Positions 9,186 through 17,131 of a DNA stretch of 43,786 nucleotides are shown piece after piece; position 1 is the first letter of the stretch; each line of letters starts with the position of its first letter. A program made the position numbers and the translations under genes. The notes beneath the pieces were generated by a model. It did not search any database and was not told the DNA's origin. It saw only the letters and a program-made list of their open reading frames with translations. Origin of the DNA: Ureibacillus sinduriensis BLB-1 = JCM 15800 (lineage in GTDB: Bacteria > Bacillota > Bacilli > Bacillales_A > Planococcaceae). Location: positions 1-43,786 of the forward strand of contig NZ_JPVO01000033.1 of NCBI RefSeq assembly GCF_000772955.1, given 5' to 3'.

Positions 9186-10177
9186 AGACCCACGCCTTGC
9201 TGTATCGAAGTTAATATACCTTCAATCAAATCATCCGCCGTCTTGCCCTCTGCTTCTCCTTCATAATTCATCATCATTCGATGGCGGAGAGCTGGTTTGG
9301 CGACCGACTTAATATCTCCGATGGATACATGAAAACGCCCCTGCATGACAGCACGGGATTTTGCTAACTTAACAATACTTTGCAACCCCCGTGGACCACT
9401 CCCGTACATTGCAAATTGCCGAACATCCGGCAAGGCCAACTCTCCTTGTGGGTGGGTGGCGACAACTAAATTCACCGCATACTCCATCATCTCATCCGCT
9501 ACCAAAACTTCCTTTACCATTTGCTGCGCCAAAATAAGCCTGTCACTATTCATAACTTTTTCTAATTCAACTTCCTCCGCACCCGTTGTACGCTTCATAA
9601 TTTCCATCAGCTCTTTTTTGGATGGGTAGGGCACCAAAATTTTGCATAAAAATCGGTCCATCTGCGCTTCCGGTAATGGATAGGTCCCTTCCATTTCAAT
9701 TGGGTTTTGTGTAGCTAAAACAAAGAAAGGCTTTGCCATTTTCTTTGTATCACCTAAAATCGTAACAGTTTTTTCACCCATTGCTTCAAGTAAGGCACTT
9801 TGCGTTTTAGGTGTTGCACGGTTTATTTCATCCGCCAATACCATCTGGCTAAAAAGTGGACCCGGTTGGAAGACGAATTGCTGTTTGCCGTTTTCTGTGC
9901 GTTCGATTATATTCGTCCCTGTAATGTCAGTAGGCATTAAATCCGGCGTGAATTGAATACGGGAAAAGGATAAATCCAGCACTTCCGAAATTGTCCGGAT
10001 TAGCATTGTCTTCCCAAGCCCTGGCAAACCTTCTAACAAGGCATGCCCATCGGCTAATATGGAGTACAATGTAAATTCGATTGCTTCTTCTTGCCCAACG
10101 ATAAATTTCCCTATTTCCGCTTTTACATTTTGTAGTTCCTGGCTAATTTCGCTATATTGCTGTTCGCTAAAGGCCAT
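9182..10177 (-). CDS. MoxR family AAA+ ATPase
   Basis: A 331-residue AAA+ protein with Walker A GLPGLGKT (50-57), Walker B LADEINRA (D116-E117), sensor 1 ATQNP and an arginine-bearing lid region ending RHRMMMNYEGEAEG. This is the MoxR Proper type. Such ATPases act as chaperones that insert cofactors or assemble complexes carrying VWA proteins, as known for methanol dehydrogenase. Here it lies directly before DUF58 and BatA-type genes, 13 bases after the coiled-coil gene. It resembles the yeaC-yeaD pair of B. subtilis in its first two genes, but the rest of the operon differs. Confidence 0.9.
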   Translation of the reverse strand: MAFSEQQYSEISQELQNVKAEIGKFIVGQEEAIEFTLYSILADGHALLEGLPGLGKTMLIRTISEVLDLSFSRIQFTPDLMPTDITGTNIIERTENGKQQFVFQPGPLFSQMVLADEINRATPKTQSALLEAMGEKTVTILGDTKKMAKPFFVLATQNPIEMEGTYPLPEAQMDRFLCKILVPYPSKKELMEIMKRTTGAEEVELEKVMNSDRLILAQQMVKEVLVADEMMEYAVNLVVATHPQGELALPDVRQFAMYGSGPRGLQSIVKLAKSRAVMQGRFHVSIGDIKSVAKPALRHRMMMNYEGEAEGKTADDLIEGILTSIQQGVGL

Positions 10178-10190
10178 TCTCTCATCTCCT

Positions 10191-11633
10191 TTATTCCGAC
10201 TCTATGGAAGAAAAATACGATTGTACAATATCTTGCAAATCCTTTGGCAGCTGCATTCTATCCGAGCTTTCTAAGTAGCTGTCTTTATAGTCACCTATGA
10301 CTTCTTCATAGGGTTGAATCGTTCCTTTTGTAACCGGAACAGATCCTTTCTGCTCCCCAACAGCTGTTCCTTCACTTAGTGAACCACCATCAACCGTTGT
10401 TTCACTGCTACCTCCCGCTCGGTTTGGAATGGACAGTAAATCGCGTCCGCCCTGACCTAAGCCAGCTCCGTTTGATCCGCTTCCTGATCCATTTCCGCCA
10501 TTTCCACTTCCACTTCCACCACTTCCCTTGCCAGTACCAGTGCCGGAACCGTTACCCGAGCTATTTCCTTGACCTTGGCCTTGACCATTTTGGCTTGAGG
10601 CATTGTTTCCTTGGCTTTGTTGGCCAGAGCCCTCGTTACTCCCTTGCGACTCACCTTGTTCACCGCTTTGTTGGCCATCCCCTTCACTGGACGATTCGCT
10701 TTGTTCATCATTTGAGTTATTATTTTCTGTTGATTCCGTGCCGAGTTCGCTGGCGATTGCATTTTGCAAATCGAAGCTAATTGGTTTCCCGAGCTTGCTT
10801 AAAGCCGTTTGAGTATTATTCGCGGTATTAGCCAGCTCTTTTTGCAGTTCCATTAGTTGTTCCAATTGCTTTTGCTCTTCGGCCGTTAAGCCATCCAAAC
10901 CTTCGCCGCTCTCCTGCTTCGCTAACTCTTGCTTTTCTTTTAACTTTTGTTCTTGAAGTTTTAGTTCCTTTTGTTTTTTTACTACTTCCCGCAATGCTTC
11001 CTCAGAGGTATCTAATTCGGTTAGTTTATTTTGCAATTCCTGTAATTGTTTTTTCGTTTCTTTAATTCCGGATTTCTTCTCAAGCTCCGCTACTTTTTTT
11101 TCGAGGTCCTTTATAACTTCCTTCTCTTCTTCAATAATGAGGGCTTGTTGTTGTGTTGCAGAAGGAAAAATAGATAGCGCCCCCATAGCGATTAAAACCA
11201 CGACAATTCCAACCAAAACTTTAGGTTTCCAAAGAGTTTTATCCCGCTTCTTAAATTGTTCGAAAGCCACCGGTGTTTCTTTCATTGCTTTTTGCAAGAT
11301 GGAACCTACTAACGGATTGGATTCATCCCCCAAAGAAAGAGCCGTGACAAGCTCATTATGAGGGTAGAAGCTATCTAGCCGATGCAACGCTTCCTTTTTA
11401 CGAACCCTGTTCCAAAAAATATATAAAACGGTCGCCATGAGAGCAGCGCTTCCGACAAAGATTGCGGCATCCCGGTAAAATGGAAAAACAAATAATCGGG
11501 ATACTAGAAGAATCGCCGAACTTAGAAAGAACGCCAAAAGTAATCCATATTGCAACCTAGGAAGCGAATGCTCTACATTTAAACTTCTCTTCGCCCGGCG
11601 GATAAATTGTTCCAATGATTGACGACGATTCAT
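10191..11633 (-). CDS. Membrane protein with coiled coil and Gly/Ser/Asn/Gln-rich linker
   Basis: A 480-residue protein with three membrane helices (about 28-48, 56-74 and 138-157), then a long charged coiled coil (about 165-275, Lys/Glu/Gln/Leu repeats). A low-complexity stretch of Gly, Ser, Asn and Gln follows (about 300-400, with GSGNGGNGSGSGSNG), and the end is acidic. The layout recalls the DUF4175-like proteins found in MoxR/Bat clusters, but I cannot name a family with confidence. It lies between the ABC permease and moxR, 13 bases from each. The flexible linker probably lets the C-terminal part reach a partner. The minus-1 and plus frames over the low-complexity region are open by composition only. 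Confidence 0.75.
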   Translation of the reverse strand: MNRRQSLEQFIRRAKRSLNVEHSLPRLQYGLLLAFFLSSAILLVSRLFVFPFYRDAAIFVGSAALMATVLYIFWNRVRKKEALHRLDSFYPHNELVTALSLGDESNPLVGSILQKAMKETPVAFEQFKKRDKTLWKPKVLVGIVVVLIAMGALSIFPSATQQQALIIEEEKEVIKDLEKKVAELEKKSGIKETKKQLQELQNKLTELDTSEEALREVVKKQKELKLQEQKLKEKQELAKQESGEGLDGLTAEEQKQLEQLMELQKELANTANNTQTALSKLGKPISFDLQNAIASELGTESTENNNSNDEQSESSSEGDGQQSGEQGESQGSNEGSGQQSQGNNASSQNGQGQGQGNSSGNGSGTGTGKGSGGSGSGNGGNGSGSGSNGAGLGQGGRDLLSIPNRAGGSSETTVDGGSLSEGTAVGEQKGSVPVTKGTIQPYEEVIGDYKDSYLESSDRMQLPKDLQDIVQSYFSSIESE

Positions 11634-11646
11634 CTCCTATTCCTCC

Positions 11647-12510
11647 TTATCTGTTCGTTTTCATATTCGCACGTAATTTTCGGATGGCAATAAATAAACA
11701 AAATGCAGTTATTAGCACGTAGAAGATTAAATAGCTCACCCAAACCGGGATAGAAACTCCGACTACCGACTCTAGACTTGATGCCATTTCAGGATAAAGA
11801 ATGGTGATCATCAATGCCCCCGGGTTAATGCTTGCCCAAAAGTATGAAATGGGTGAGAAAGGTGTTGCATTTGGCTGAGGTGTTCCTGAGTACATGAACA
11901 TTTGCTCCATGGAAAGCCCGACGAAAAATAGGAATGCGGTAATGCCTCCTAAAAAAATCATCGCTCCATAAGTGGCAATCATCGAGACAATCGTTTTTTT
12001 TGTAATTGTCGAGAACATAATCCCGATACTCCCGATGGCAATTAATGTAACCAAATAAAATAAGAAGATTGTAATCAACTGTGAAGGCGAGACACCTCCA
12101 AACAAAAAGACAAGACTATATAAAGGCAAACCTGCCAATAGCATCAACACTAGAAATGCCACCGACGATAAAAGCTTCCCTATAATAATTTGAGAGGAAC
12201 TTTGAGTTGTCGTCAGTAAAATATTCAATGTCTGTTTTTCCCGTTCTGTACTAATTGCTCCTGCAGTTAACCCAGGGGTAATGAACATCACAAGCCCCAT
12301 TTGGATTACACTTAAACCTGCAAACATCGTAAAGCTATCGCTTGGTTTAAAAAAGCCAGTACCTGAAAATTGCGTGTAAATTAGTAAAAAACCCGTAACA
12401 AAAAGACACAGAACCGCTAAATAAAACATTAATCCTGAAAAGCTTTTAAAAGAGCGGAATCGTAATTTTAACTCTTTTAGCAAAACTGGGTTTGAAAAGC
12501 GTTCCATCAT
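11647..12510 (-). CDS. ABC-2 type transporter permease
   Basis: A 287-residue membrane protein with six hydrophobic segments and the ABC-2 coupling region ISTEREKQTLNILLTTTQS after the second helix. It is the partner of the ATPase encoded just upstream: its ATG overlaps that stop by four bases (ATGATG). NatB/GldF-like permeases of this type export or flip substrates or move envelope components. The substrate is unknown. Its place inside a MoxR/VWA operon suggests that the transporter and the VWA proteins form one machine. Confidence 0.85.
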   Translation of the reverse strand: MMERFSNPVLLKELKLRFRSFKSFSGLMFYLAVLCLFVTGFLLIYTQFSGTGFFKPSDSFTMFAGLSVIQMGLVMFITPGLTAGAISTEREKQTLNILLTTTQSSSQIIIGKLLSSVAFLVLMLLAGLPLYSLVFLFGGVSPSQLITIFLFYLVTLIAIGSIGIMFSTITKKTIVSMIATYGAMIFLGGITAFLFFVGLSMEQMFMYSGTPQPNATPFSPISYFWASINPGALMITILYPEMASSLESVVGVSIPVWVSYLIFYVLITAFCLFIAIRKLRANMKTNR

Positions 12511-13445
12511 TTATCATCCGCTCCCTTCGTTATCGCCATAAAGACATCTTCTAAATCCTTTTCCTCTTCCGTTAATGAAAAGATAGGGATATCCGCTAGT
12601 AGTGCCTTCCGTAAAAGATTTACTTGATCCATTGTTTTTCCGCGGTAATTAAAAGCAATTTCACTTTTCCCATGTGTTACTTCAATCGAGCTAACAAACG
12701 GATCTTCTTCAAAGAAGGCACGTGCTAGTTCGAGATCATCCATCACTTTCACAATGATGCGTTTTTCACTCTGCAGTTGATCTTGGATTTGAGCCACATT
12801 GCCATGGGCGATCAATTTCCCATTATCGATTACACCAATTTCATCGCACATTTCTGCAAGCTCCGGTAAAATATGCGATGAAATTAAAATTGTTTTCCCC
12901 ATCGATTTCAAATGCTTTAAAATATCTCTCATCTCTACTCTCGCACGGGGATCCAATCCTGATGCCGGCTCATCCAGTATCAATACTTTGGGATCATGGA
13001 TAAGCGAACGAGCTAAGCAAAGTCGTTGCTTCATTCCACGCGATAAAAGATCCACATATTCATAGCGCTTTTCCGAGAGATTCACGAGCTCCAGTAATTG
13101 CGGGATTAGTACCCGTCGTTCTGCTGCAGGCAGCCCATAGCTAGCCCCGTAAAAGTCCAAGTATTCATCTGCCTTTAACTGATCATAGACCCCGAAAAAA
13201 TCCGGCATATAGCCAATTTGCTTGCGTACTTCCTTCGGTTCGCGTACAACACTTTTCCCATTGATTAGTGCGTCCCCGGCCGTTGGTGAAAGGAGTGTGG
13301 AAAGTATAGAAAAAGTAGTAGATTTTCCGGCACCGTTCGCTCCTACAAATCCAAATACAACACCTTCATCAAGTGATAAAGTTAGATTATCCAGTGCGGT
13401 AAAGGAACCATATTTTTTCGTTAATCCTTGTATATCTACCATCAT
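12507..13445 (-). CDS. ABC transporter ATP-binding protein (CcmA/NatA type)
   Basis: A 312-residue ATPase with Walker A GANGAGKST (35-43), Q-loop YMPDFFG, signature LLSRGMKQRLCLARSL and Walker B VLILDEPASGLDPRA, plus the H-loop ISSHILPEL. The C-terminal 90 residues form the extra domain common in exporter ATPases of this type. The signature is LSRGM rather than LSGGQ, a normal variant in this group. The ATG shares one base with the stop of the preceding gene. It powers the ABC-2 permease that follows. Confidence 0.92.
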   Translation of the reverse strand: MMVDIQGLTKKYGSFTALDNLTLSLDEGVVFGFVGANGAGKSTTFSILSTLLSPTAGDALINGKSVVREPKEVRKQIGYMPDFFGVYDQLKADEYLDFYGASYGLPAAERRVLIPQLLELVNLSEKRYEYVDLLSRGMKQRLCLARSLIHDPKVLILDEPASGLDPRARVEMRDILKHLKSMGKTILISSHILPELAEMCDEIGVIDNGKLIAHGNVAQIQDQLQSEKRIIVKVMDDLELARAFFEEDPFVSSIEVTHGKSEIAFNYRGKTMDQVNLLRKALLADIPIFSLTEEEKDLEDVFMAITKGADDK

Positions 13446-15835
13446 TACTGCGCCACCCCTTTTATTTCAACATCCGGCATTTTAACAGGTGACCCCACAT
13501 CATCCGTTATCCGCACAAGGATTTTCAATTGACCTTCCGATGATATATATTGGTCCAATTTCGTTGTGTAACTTGCATCCTTCTCCTCTATATCTTCATA
13601 TTGAGATGTAGTTCCATTCCAAATAGCAAGCGACATACGATCTGATGAATTATTGGAAATCGAGACCCCGGTCCAAGATGTGTCTTCCAAAAGCTCATCA
13701 GGTACCCACACATTGAATTCATACTCCCCTTTATCCAAATACCACTCATTGGTTGCATCATTTATTAATTCCATATAGCCCGAACCACTCGATTGATCTA
13801 GAGAAACTTCTAAGGATTCCTTATCCAAAGTGAATTCACCTGATAATTCAATTGACGGCTCGAAGCTTTGACCAATATAGGCTACCGGCGACATTTTTGC
13901 ATTCCCATCCAATTCAATCCCAACCAGTGCCTCGTTTGTCCATGCTGTAATAATAGGCAATCGTTCATTTTCTGTGAGTGCCCCAACCCCATACTTTAGT
14001 TTCTCTAAGCGCACCGGCATTAGATCATCCTTGGATTGTGCTTGTGAATAATTATAATTTGAAAAAGATGGTGCAAGTAAAATGGAATTTTTAACCTCTT
14101 CCGAAACTTCCAGTGTACCGTCAGCTTCGATGTCTCCTAATTCAATCTCGCGAGTTCCGGACCATATTGCCACATCATTTAATTTGAATGGGAAATTGTT
14201 CGTAATGCTTCCCTCCACTTTTCCATCTTTAACTGATAATTGGATATCCATATTCCCTGCATTGTTTATTTTCGATTCGCCAACAATTGATTGGACAGAC
14301 CAGTAATTCAAGTTTCTTAGATTAATCGTGGAACCATTTGCATGCTCTTTCACATACGATTTTTCATGGAGCACACTTTCTGATGGACTTCCATAAAAAT
14401 TTGAATTTCTAGAAGCGACGGCTGTCGTATTTTCGTCCGTCGTGAACATAAAGTCTCCTCCACGGTTTGTTAGGATGGACTCCACGTAACTACCAACCAG
14501 GTTTTCACCTTCTACTTTATAAAAAGCGGACTGTTGGATTTGGGATTGCAGCAAGCGGTCTTTCGCCCCAAATATGAACATGCAAAGTGAAAGTCCAATC
14601 GATAAGACCGGAATCACCCACCATGCATGTTCCCGTCTATCCATTCTTTTAAGAACAAAATAAAGTAATGGCCCCACCAATAAGATATAAACAATAATTG
14701 TTATCACGAGCAATGTTGTTGATACTTCAAACGAAGGGAAGAGCTCATTGACACTTCCAACTTCCGTGGGAAGATAATCATTGATACCGCCGTAGTACAT
14801 TCCAAATGAATTGTTTTGTCTTGGATTTTGCAAGTTTAATATGGGAGCAATTAATTTTACATAGCCATCCATTCCTGCCAGTGGTTGATCACCTAAAGAG
14901 AAGGTCGTTTGTATGATTTGCCCACTTCCTAAGGCCATACTCGATGCCAGGATGGAATCCCCATCAGCAAGCAAGCGCGTACTTCCCTCTTTTTCCTGGG
15001 CTTTATAAATCTCAATATTTTGTGTGAATATTCCCTCATTCGACAATGACTCCAGGCTTTCTTTTGAGATAGCGACCCTTTCGTTAGTAAGGGTTAATGG
15101 TAAATGATCTTCAAAAGGTCCTGCAGATACTTCCACCTGATCGGAAGCACCCATTAGAAGTGTTCCGCCATTTTCTACCCATTTATATATCGCTTGTTGC
15201 TGCTTTTCAGAAAAATCGGCAAGACTGATTTCATCTACCGCTATAACATCCGCCATCGCCAATCCTTTTGTTTCAGATGGAAATTCAAATCCTTTCAACT
15301 GATTTACATGGAAAACTTCAACATTAAAAGTTGAAAATTGCCTTAAACGTTGAAAGGCGGATAATCGGTCACTATTTTCTGTCAACGTATAGATAAAAGT
15401 TGCTTCCTGTTCATGAAATTGTGGACGCACCACTTTTGTTCCTGTGAATTCAATAGGCTTTCCTTCCTCAATACCGCCTTCATAAAAAGTAAATAGGTTT
15501 GCCTGTTGAGTGCCACTATACAAATAGTCATCCGATAGTCCGTTCAAATACAATTGAATCGTTTTTGTTTCTCCTTCTGCAATATCTACCGGATACACCA
15601 ATCCAGAACCTACAGAGTGAGATTCAGCTGCATCTATGACTAAATCCCCGGAAAAGTGCGAGCCATTATTAGTAACAGTCACTTTCATCGGTAGTGGCGA
15701 GTAGTATTTAACTTTATTGGATATCCCCGCTTCTGCATTGACTTCTAATTTAGGCGCTGCGCTTGCACTGTTTATATGTAGAAAACTAAAAATAAATAAT
15801 AATAACAGTATTACTGGCATTATTCTTTTTCTCAA
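13445..15835 (-). CDS. Secreted/membrane-anchored beta-rich protein, first gene of the MoxR/VWA operon
   Basis: A 796-residue protein with a signal peptide (cleavage probably after SASA, near residue 26), then a beta-sandwich region. A Rossmann-like amidotransferase-type segment follows (about 160-240, with MADVIAVDEISLADF and NGGTLLMGA), then two membrane helices (about 375-398 and 400-420) and a second large extracytoplasmic domain (about 430-790). There is no catalytic motif. The architecture resembles that of the last gene of the operon without its VWA domains. It starts at TTG behind AAGGGGG. It probably presents ligand-binding domains outside the membrane next to the ABC transporter. 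I do not recognise a named family. Confidence 0.75.
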   Translation of the reverse strand: MRKRIMPVILLLLFIFSFLHINSASAAPKLEVNAEAGISNKVKYYSPLPMKVTVTNNGSHFSGDLVIDAAESHSVGSGLVYPVDIAEGETKTIQLYLNGLSDDYLYSGTQQANLFTFYEGGIEEGKPIEFTGTKVVRPQFHEQEATFIYTLTENSDRLSAFQRLRQFSTFNVEVFHVNQLKGFEFPSETKGLAMADVIAVDEISLADFSEKQQQAIYKWVENGGTLLMGASDQVEVSAGPFEDHLPLTLTNERVAISKESLESLSNEGIFTQNIEIYKAQEKEGSTRLLADGDSILASSMALGSGQIIQTTFSLGDQPLAGMDGYVKLIAPILNLQNPRQNNSFGMYYGGINDYLPTEVGSVNELFPSFEVSTTLLVITIIVYILLVGPLLYFVLKRMDRREHAWWVIPVLSIGLSLCMFIFGAKDRLLQSQIQQSAFYKVEGENLVGSYVESILTNRGGDFMFTTDENTTAVASRNSNFYGSPSESVLHEKSYVKEHANGSTINLRNLNYWSVQSIVGESKINNAGNMDIQLSVKDGKVEGSITNNFPFKLNDVAIWSGTREIELGDIEADGTLEVSEEVKNSILLAPSFSNYNYSQAQSKDDLMPVRLEKLKYGVGALTENERLPIITAWTNEALVGIELDGNAKMSPVAYIGQSFEPSIELSGEFTLDKESLEVSLDQSSGSGYMELINDATNEWYLDKGEYEFNVWVPDELLEDTSWTGVSISNNSSDRMSLAIWNGTTSQYEDIEEKDASYTTKLDQYISSEGQLKILVRITDDVGSPVKMPDVEIKGVAQ

Positions 15836-15872
15836 AACTTAACCCCCTTTTTCCTCTTTAATTGGTACGTTC

Positions 15873-15901
15873 ATTTTACATTTAAGTTCCAGTATTACCA
15901 A
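15873..15901 (-). promoter_or_regulatory. Promoter of the eight-gene MoxR/VWA operon
   Basis: On the minus strand, -35 TTGGTA (15896-15901) and -10 TAAAAT (15873-15878) are spaced by exactly 17 bases, about 38 bases before the TTG start of the first gene. This sigma-A-like promoter would drive the whole operon. The stretch between it and the SRP RNA terminator holds nothing else that I can identify. Confidence 0.6.
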
Positions 15902-16062
15902 AATATTAATAAATTTTCAGATTTCGTTCGTACTGTTCGCATTCGTTTAAAATCATTATCCTTAACTATTCAGATAAACCCACTATGAGGAATGCGGGGG
16001 GTTTTGCAAAGAATTCCTTTCTGAAAGATAAAAATTATCTGTTGCAAACAAAAATACCTGCA

Positions 16063-16106
16063 CAAAAAAAAAGACAAAACCAACTGTTAAAGTTGATTTT
16101 GTCTTT
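16063..16106 (-). terminator. Intrinsic terminator of the SRP RNA gene
   Basis: On the minus strand AAAGACAAAATCAACT pairs with AGTTGGTTTTGTCTTT around a short loop and is followed by a run of T. It lies about 35 bases after the mature SRP RNA end. Confidence 0.9.
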
Positions 16107-16140
16107 ATAAGTGCCTACATGGCTTAATATGTATAATCAA

Positions 16141-16409
16141 GCCGTGCACCTTTCTTCGACAGCCGTACATAAGCGTTACTCTTGTCGCCAGCTCAGGTTA
16201 GGCTACCCCGCGGCACATGGATGAAGCCACTTAATGCTGCTTCCTTCCGGACCTGACATGGTTCGTGGGTATCCATTGCGCAGGACCCAACCTTCAACGC
16301 TACGTGCAAGAGGCAGACCAAACATAAGGACAGCCTCAGAAAAGGACTTCAGTCTCGCTAGAGCGGATTGCGAGTTACAGGGCACCGCTACCTCCCCACC
16401 TAGCACGGC
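16141..16409 (-). ncRNA. ffs: SRP RNA, long Bacillus type (scRNA)
   Basis: About 269 nt with both Alu and S domains. On the minus strand the ends pair (GCCGTGC at 16403-16409 with GCACGGC at 16141-16147). The S-domain core CAGGTCCGGAAGGAAGCAGC lies at 16236-16255, and GGTGGGGAGG near the 5' end is the Alu part. SRP RNA binds Ffh (and a small protein in Bacillus) and directs membrane proteins to the translocon. In B. subtilis it lies directly upstream of dnaX; here 12 kb intervene. A 67-codon open frame inside it is a by-product of the RNA sequence. Confidence 0.95.
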
Positions 16410-16416
16410 ATAAATT

Positions 16417-16446
16417 AGTATACTTTATACCAAGGGGTGATTGCAA
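16417..16446 (-). promoter_or_regulatory. SRP RNA promoter
   Basis: On the minus strand, -35 TTGCAA (16441-16446), an 18-base spacer and -10 TATACT (16417-16422) place the start 7-8 bases downstream, at the first base of the mature RNA (16409). Confidence 0.75.
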
Positions 16447-16605
16447 TGTTTTGTTCTGGTTATTTTGGAAAACTGTGTTTTTCTATTGAAATGCGTCTAA
16501 CTCATATATTCTAAATTGTCGATTTGCTAGTTTAAAGAAGATTTAGGATGCCATATTAAGAAAAATAAATACTATTTATTCTCTCTAAAAAATTGAATAA
16601 AACTA

Positions 16606-16634
16606 TTGACCAAGGTTATAATACATGATATATT
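16606..16634 (+). promoter_or_regulatory. tRNA-Ser promoter
   Basis: -35 TTGACC (16606-16611), 17-base spacer, -10 TATATT (16629-16634). The start would be near 16641, about 28 bases before the mature tRNA, so the tRNA is its own transcription unit. Confidence 0.75.
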
Positions 16635-16668
16635 ATTTCTTGTCGATACAGTTCGACATATTTAATAC

Positions 16669-16761
16669 GGAGGCATACCCAAGTCTGGCTGAAGGGATCG
16701 GTCTTGAAAACCGACAGGCGGGTTAAACCGCGCGTGGGTTCAAATCCTACTGCCTCCGCCA
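16669..16761 (+). tRNA. tRNA-Ser (anticodon UGA)
   Basis: A 93-nt class II tRNA with encoded CCA. The acceptor stem GGAGGCA pairs with TGCCTCC, the anticodon loop CTTGAAA carries TGA, there is a long variable arm (AGGCGGGTTAAACCGCGC) and a T arm with GTTCAAATC. It reads serine UCA codons (and other UCN by wobble). It stands alone and points against the SRP RNA gene and probably against replication. In B. subtilis a serine tRNA (trnSL-Ser1) also lies in the serS-SRP RNA interval. Confidence 0.97.
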
Positions 16762-16788
16762 TTTTTTAATTTCATATTACTACTACGT

Positions 16789-16818
16789 AACCGTTTCTTG
16801 TGAAATCGGTTTTTTTTT
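16789..16818 (+). terminator. First tRNA-Ser terminator
   Basis: AACCGTTTC pairs with GAAATCGGTT (one bulged base) around TTGT, followed by TTTTTTTT. It lies about 28 bases after the tRNA. Confidence 0.8.
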
Positions 16819-16822
16819 ATTT

Positions 16823-16858
16823 GACTTATGAAGTTTATTTCCTTCATAAGTCTTTTTT
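16823..16858 (+). terminator. Second tRNA-Ser terminator
   Basis: A perfect 10-bp stem (GACTTATGAA with TTCATAAGTC) and a 10-base loop are followed by TTTTTT. It lies directly behind the first terminator, giving a double stop against the converging symporter gene. Confidence 0.8.
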
Positions 16859-16886
16859 GATTATATATGGCTAATACCAAAGCATT

Positions 16887-16991
16887 TTAGCATGTACCCC
16901 GGTTTGACCGAATCAAAATAATTTCATTTCCAGTCACTTCATAAATTAGTTGTTGGTATAGCCGACGACTCTTACAGATGTTTGCACGCCC
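16887..16991 (-). pseudogene. Possible remnant of a RelE/YoeB-like toxin gene
   Basis: On the minus strand an open stretch of 34 codons ends in a stop and contains RRLYQQLIYEVTGNEIILI, which resembles the C-terminal part of RelE/YoeB-type toxins (a basic pair, Leu/Tyr, then a beta strand ending IYEVTGNE). The frame is closed upstream by TGA, and the neighbouring frame continues with FRQNFSEGVQ, as if shifted. There is no start codon and no antitoxin gene. The resemblance is short, so this is only a suggestion. The rest of the 16,762-17,131 interval holds terminators and no gene. Confidence 0.25.
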
Positions 16992-17041
16992 TCAGAGAAA
17001 TTCTGCCTAAACGTAAAATTAACTTACATTTATTTTGAAAG

Positions 17042-17072
17042 AAAAAAACTTTCAACATGAATCGTTGAAAGT
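17042..17072 (-). terminator. Terminator of the DAACS symporter gene
   Basis: On the minus strand a 9-bp stem ACTTTCAAC with GTTGAAAGT is followed by TTTTTTTC. It lies about 60 bases after the symporter stop. Confidence 0.85.
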
Positions 17073-17131
17073 CTTCTCCCCTTTTTCATATATAGTTGTT
17101 CTCTCTTCATTTCTGAAGGAAATCCATTATG

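Noticed and set aside
10379..10780. Open frames of 100-133 codons opposite and out of frame with the coiled-coil protein
   Set aside because: They reflect the Gly/Ser/Gln low-complexity codons of the real gene and have no ribosome sites.
16203..16406. A 67-codon open frame on the minus strand
   Set aside because: It lies wholly inside the SRP RNA, whose conserved domains and end pairing explain the sequence.
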